Of a stretch of 24,393 nucleotides of DNA, positions 23,744 through 24,393 are shown piece after piece. The DNA lies in NCBI GenBank assembly GCA_029560455.1, contig JAKQKW010000113.1, positions 1-24,393 of the forward strand. The letters are read 5' to 3'. The notes beneath the pieces were generated by a model that made no database searches, was not told the origin of the DNA, and saw only the letters and a list, made by a program, of their open reading frames with translations. A program made the translations under genes and the position numbers. Source of the DNA: Candidatus Rifleibacteriota bacterium (GTDB lineage Bacteria; Riflebacteria; Ozemobacteria; Ozemobacterales; Ozemobacteraceae). Each line of letters opens with the position of its first letter. Within the stretch, counting starts at the first letter, position 1.

Positions 23744-24393
23744 TTATTTCCAGGTTCGGGTTCGGGTGAGCTTGTTGCCACCCTCGTTGATGGTCAGTTC
23801 GATTGACCCGGGTTGATTCGTATCGTTGGCGACCGAGAATTCAACAACCTGAACATTGTTGATTATCTGGCCGAGCTTTTTGAACCAGTCTGAAAGTTTG
23901 CTGCTGTCGGGGACATACGAATAATAACCATCGGTACTGTTCGAAAGATTGCGCAGATTTGTCACTTCCAGCCAGCCGAAGCCAAATACGAATACTGAAA
24001 TATTGTGGATCTGGCAGCGACGGATAACATCGTCAATACTTGCAGTTGAAGCATTGTCGTTGCCGTCGGTGGTCAGAATGACGAACCTGAGGTGCGGCCG
24101 GGTCTGAATCTTATCGACCCCGGTATCTATGCCATCGAACAATGCGGTATTCTGCAGATTGATACGCTTCTGAATTGCGGCTGTGACAGCGTTTTTGTCG
24201 GTAGTGAGTGGCTGTATCTCGTTAACTTTATTGTTGAACTTGATGACGCCGGCAGAGAACGGGATCAGTATCTGGCCGATAAGGTCAGAAAAATTCTTTT
24301 CAATGGCGGTCAGATCCTCAGGAAACATGCTGCCTGAATAATCCATGACGCACGAATAGCTCATCGGGTCAGTCATGGCCTGGTAGGCGTGCA
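23744..24393 (-). CDS. von Willebrand factor A domain protein, N-terminus beyond the window
   Basis: At least 216 residues are visible. The MIDAS motif is intact: DYSGS (DxSxS) near the N-terminal end, T in NTALFDG, and D in TTDGND. The domain ends near residue 175, followed by a short beta-rich C-terminal region (VVEFSVANDTNQPGSIEL...). VWA domains bind metal and partner proteins or surfaces; in bacteria they are common in secreted or surface proteins and in chaperone-like complexes. The frame stays open to the right edge. The ATG at 24376 has no ribosome site, and the VWA strand begins immediately after it, so the real start is probably outside. It is followed, 29 bases on, by the TPR protein gene. 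Confidence 0.82.
   Translation of the reverse strand, partial: HAYQAMTDPMSYSCVMDYSGSMFPEDLTAIEKNFSDLIGQILIPFSAGVIKFNNKVNEIQPLTTDKNAVTAAIQKRINLQNTALFDGIDTGVDKIQTRPHLRFVILTTDGNDNASTASIDDVIRRCQIHNISVFVFGFGWLEVTNLRNLSNSTDGYYSYVPDSSKLSDWFKKLGQIINNVQVVEFSVANDTNQPGSIELTINEGGNKLTRTRTWK

Overview
The window looks like a stretch of chromosome from a Gram-negative-type (diderm) bacterium. The support is signal peptides and periplasmic domains without lipobox or sortase motifs, type IV pilin-like genes, an HD-GYP protein, Hfq and a sigma-54 type promoter. GC content is moderate by eye. I cannot place the phylum from sequence alone. The mix (DUF2225, pilin-like genes, long TPR proteins, CPxxG/CSxH motifs) would fit a poorly sampled lineage such as Riflebacteria, but that is a guess. 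Genes are tightly packed, usually with 1-26 nt overlaps, and I see no tRNA, rRNA, CRISPR array or transposase.

Layout: (1) 1-195, the end of an M20 metallopeptidase on +. (2) 213-364, a MITE/REP-like inverted repeat. (3) 426-1706 (-), a tandem HD/HD-GYP protein. (4) A probable 13.5-kb minus-strand run from about 15341 to a strong terminator at 1791-1839. In transcription order it holds an M28 aminopeptidase, a MazG-like pyrophosphohydrolase, a small membrane protein, a membrane-tethered LivJ-like binding protein, a membrane-tethered seven-bladed propeller, LigA, a QueE-like protein without Fe-S cysteines, DUF2225, a membrane TPR-like protein, a LeuRS C-terminal-like protein, ComEA, ComEC, a DUF218 protein and SSB. 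(5) 15470-19025 (+), three coupled pilin-like genes (PilV/GspI, PilW/GspJ and a 772-aa PilX/GspK-like protein). (6) 19042-20091 (-), a secreted polysaccharide deacetylase read from a consensus sigma-54 promoter at 20239-20255. (7) Hfq with its terminator. (8) A 990-aa secreted TPR protein and the end of a von Willebrand A protein, running off the right edge.

How it fits together: the large minus-strand cluster mixes DNA uptake (ComEA/ComEC), DNA-end and single-strand handling (LigA, SSB), nucleotide clean-up (MazG-like) and membrane-anchored sensing or binding proteins. The pilin-like genes diverge from its head, so a pilus-assisted DNA uptake or surface machinery is plausible.

The most unusual content is a set of apparently stripped-down enzymes in this one cluster. 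They are a LeuRS-like C-terminal half with no catalytic core, a QueE-like protein with no cluster cysteines and an altered GGEP motif, and a ComEC with no metallo-beta-lactamase domain. Next to them is a gene trio (3-TM protein, anchored binding protein, anchored seven-bladed propeller) joined by 4-nt overlaps with no permease or ATPase. All functional calls come from reading motifs by eye; no database search was run.
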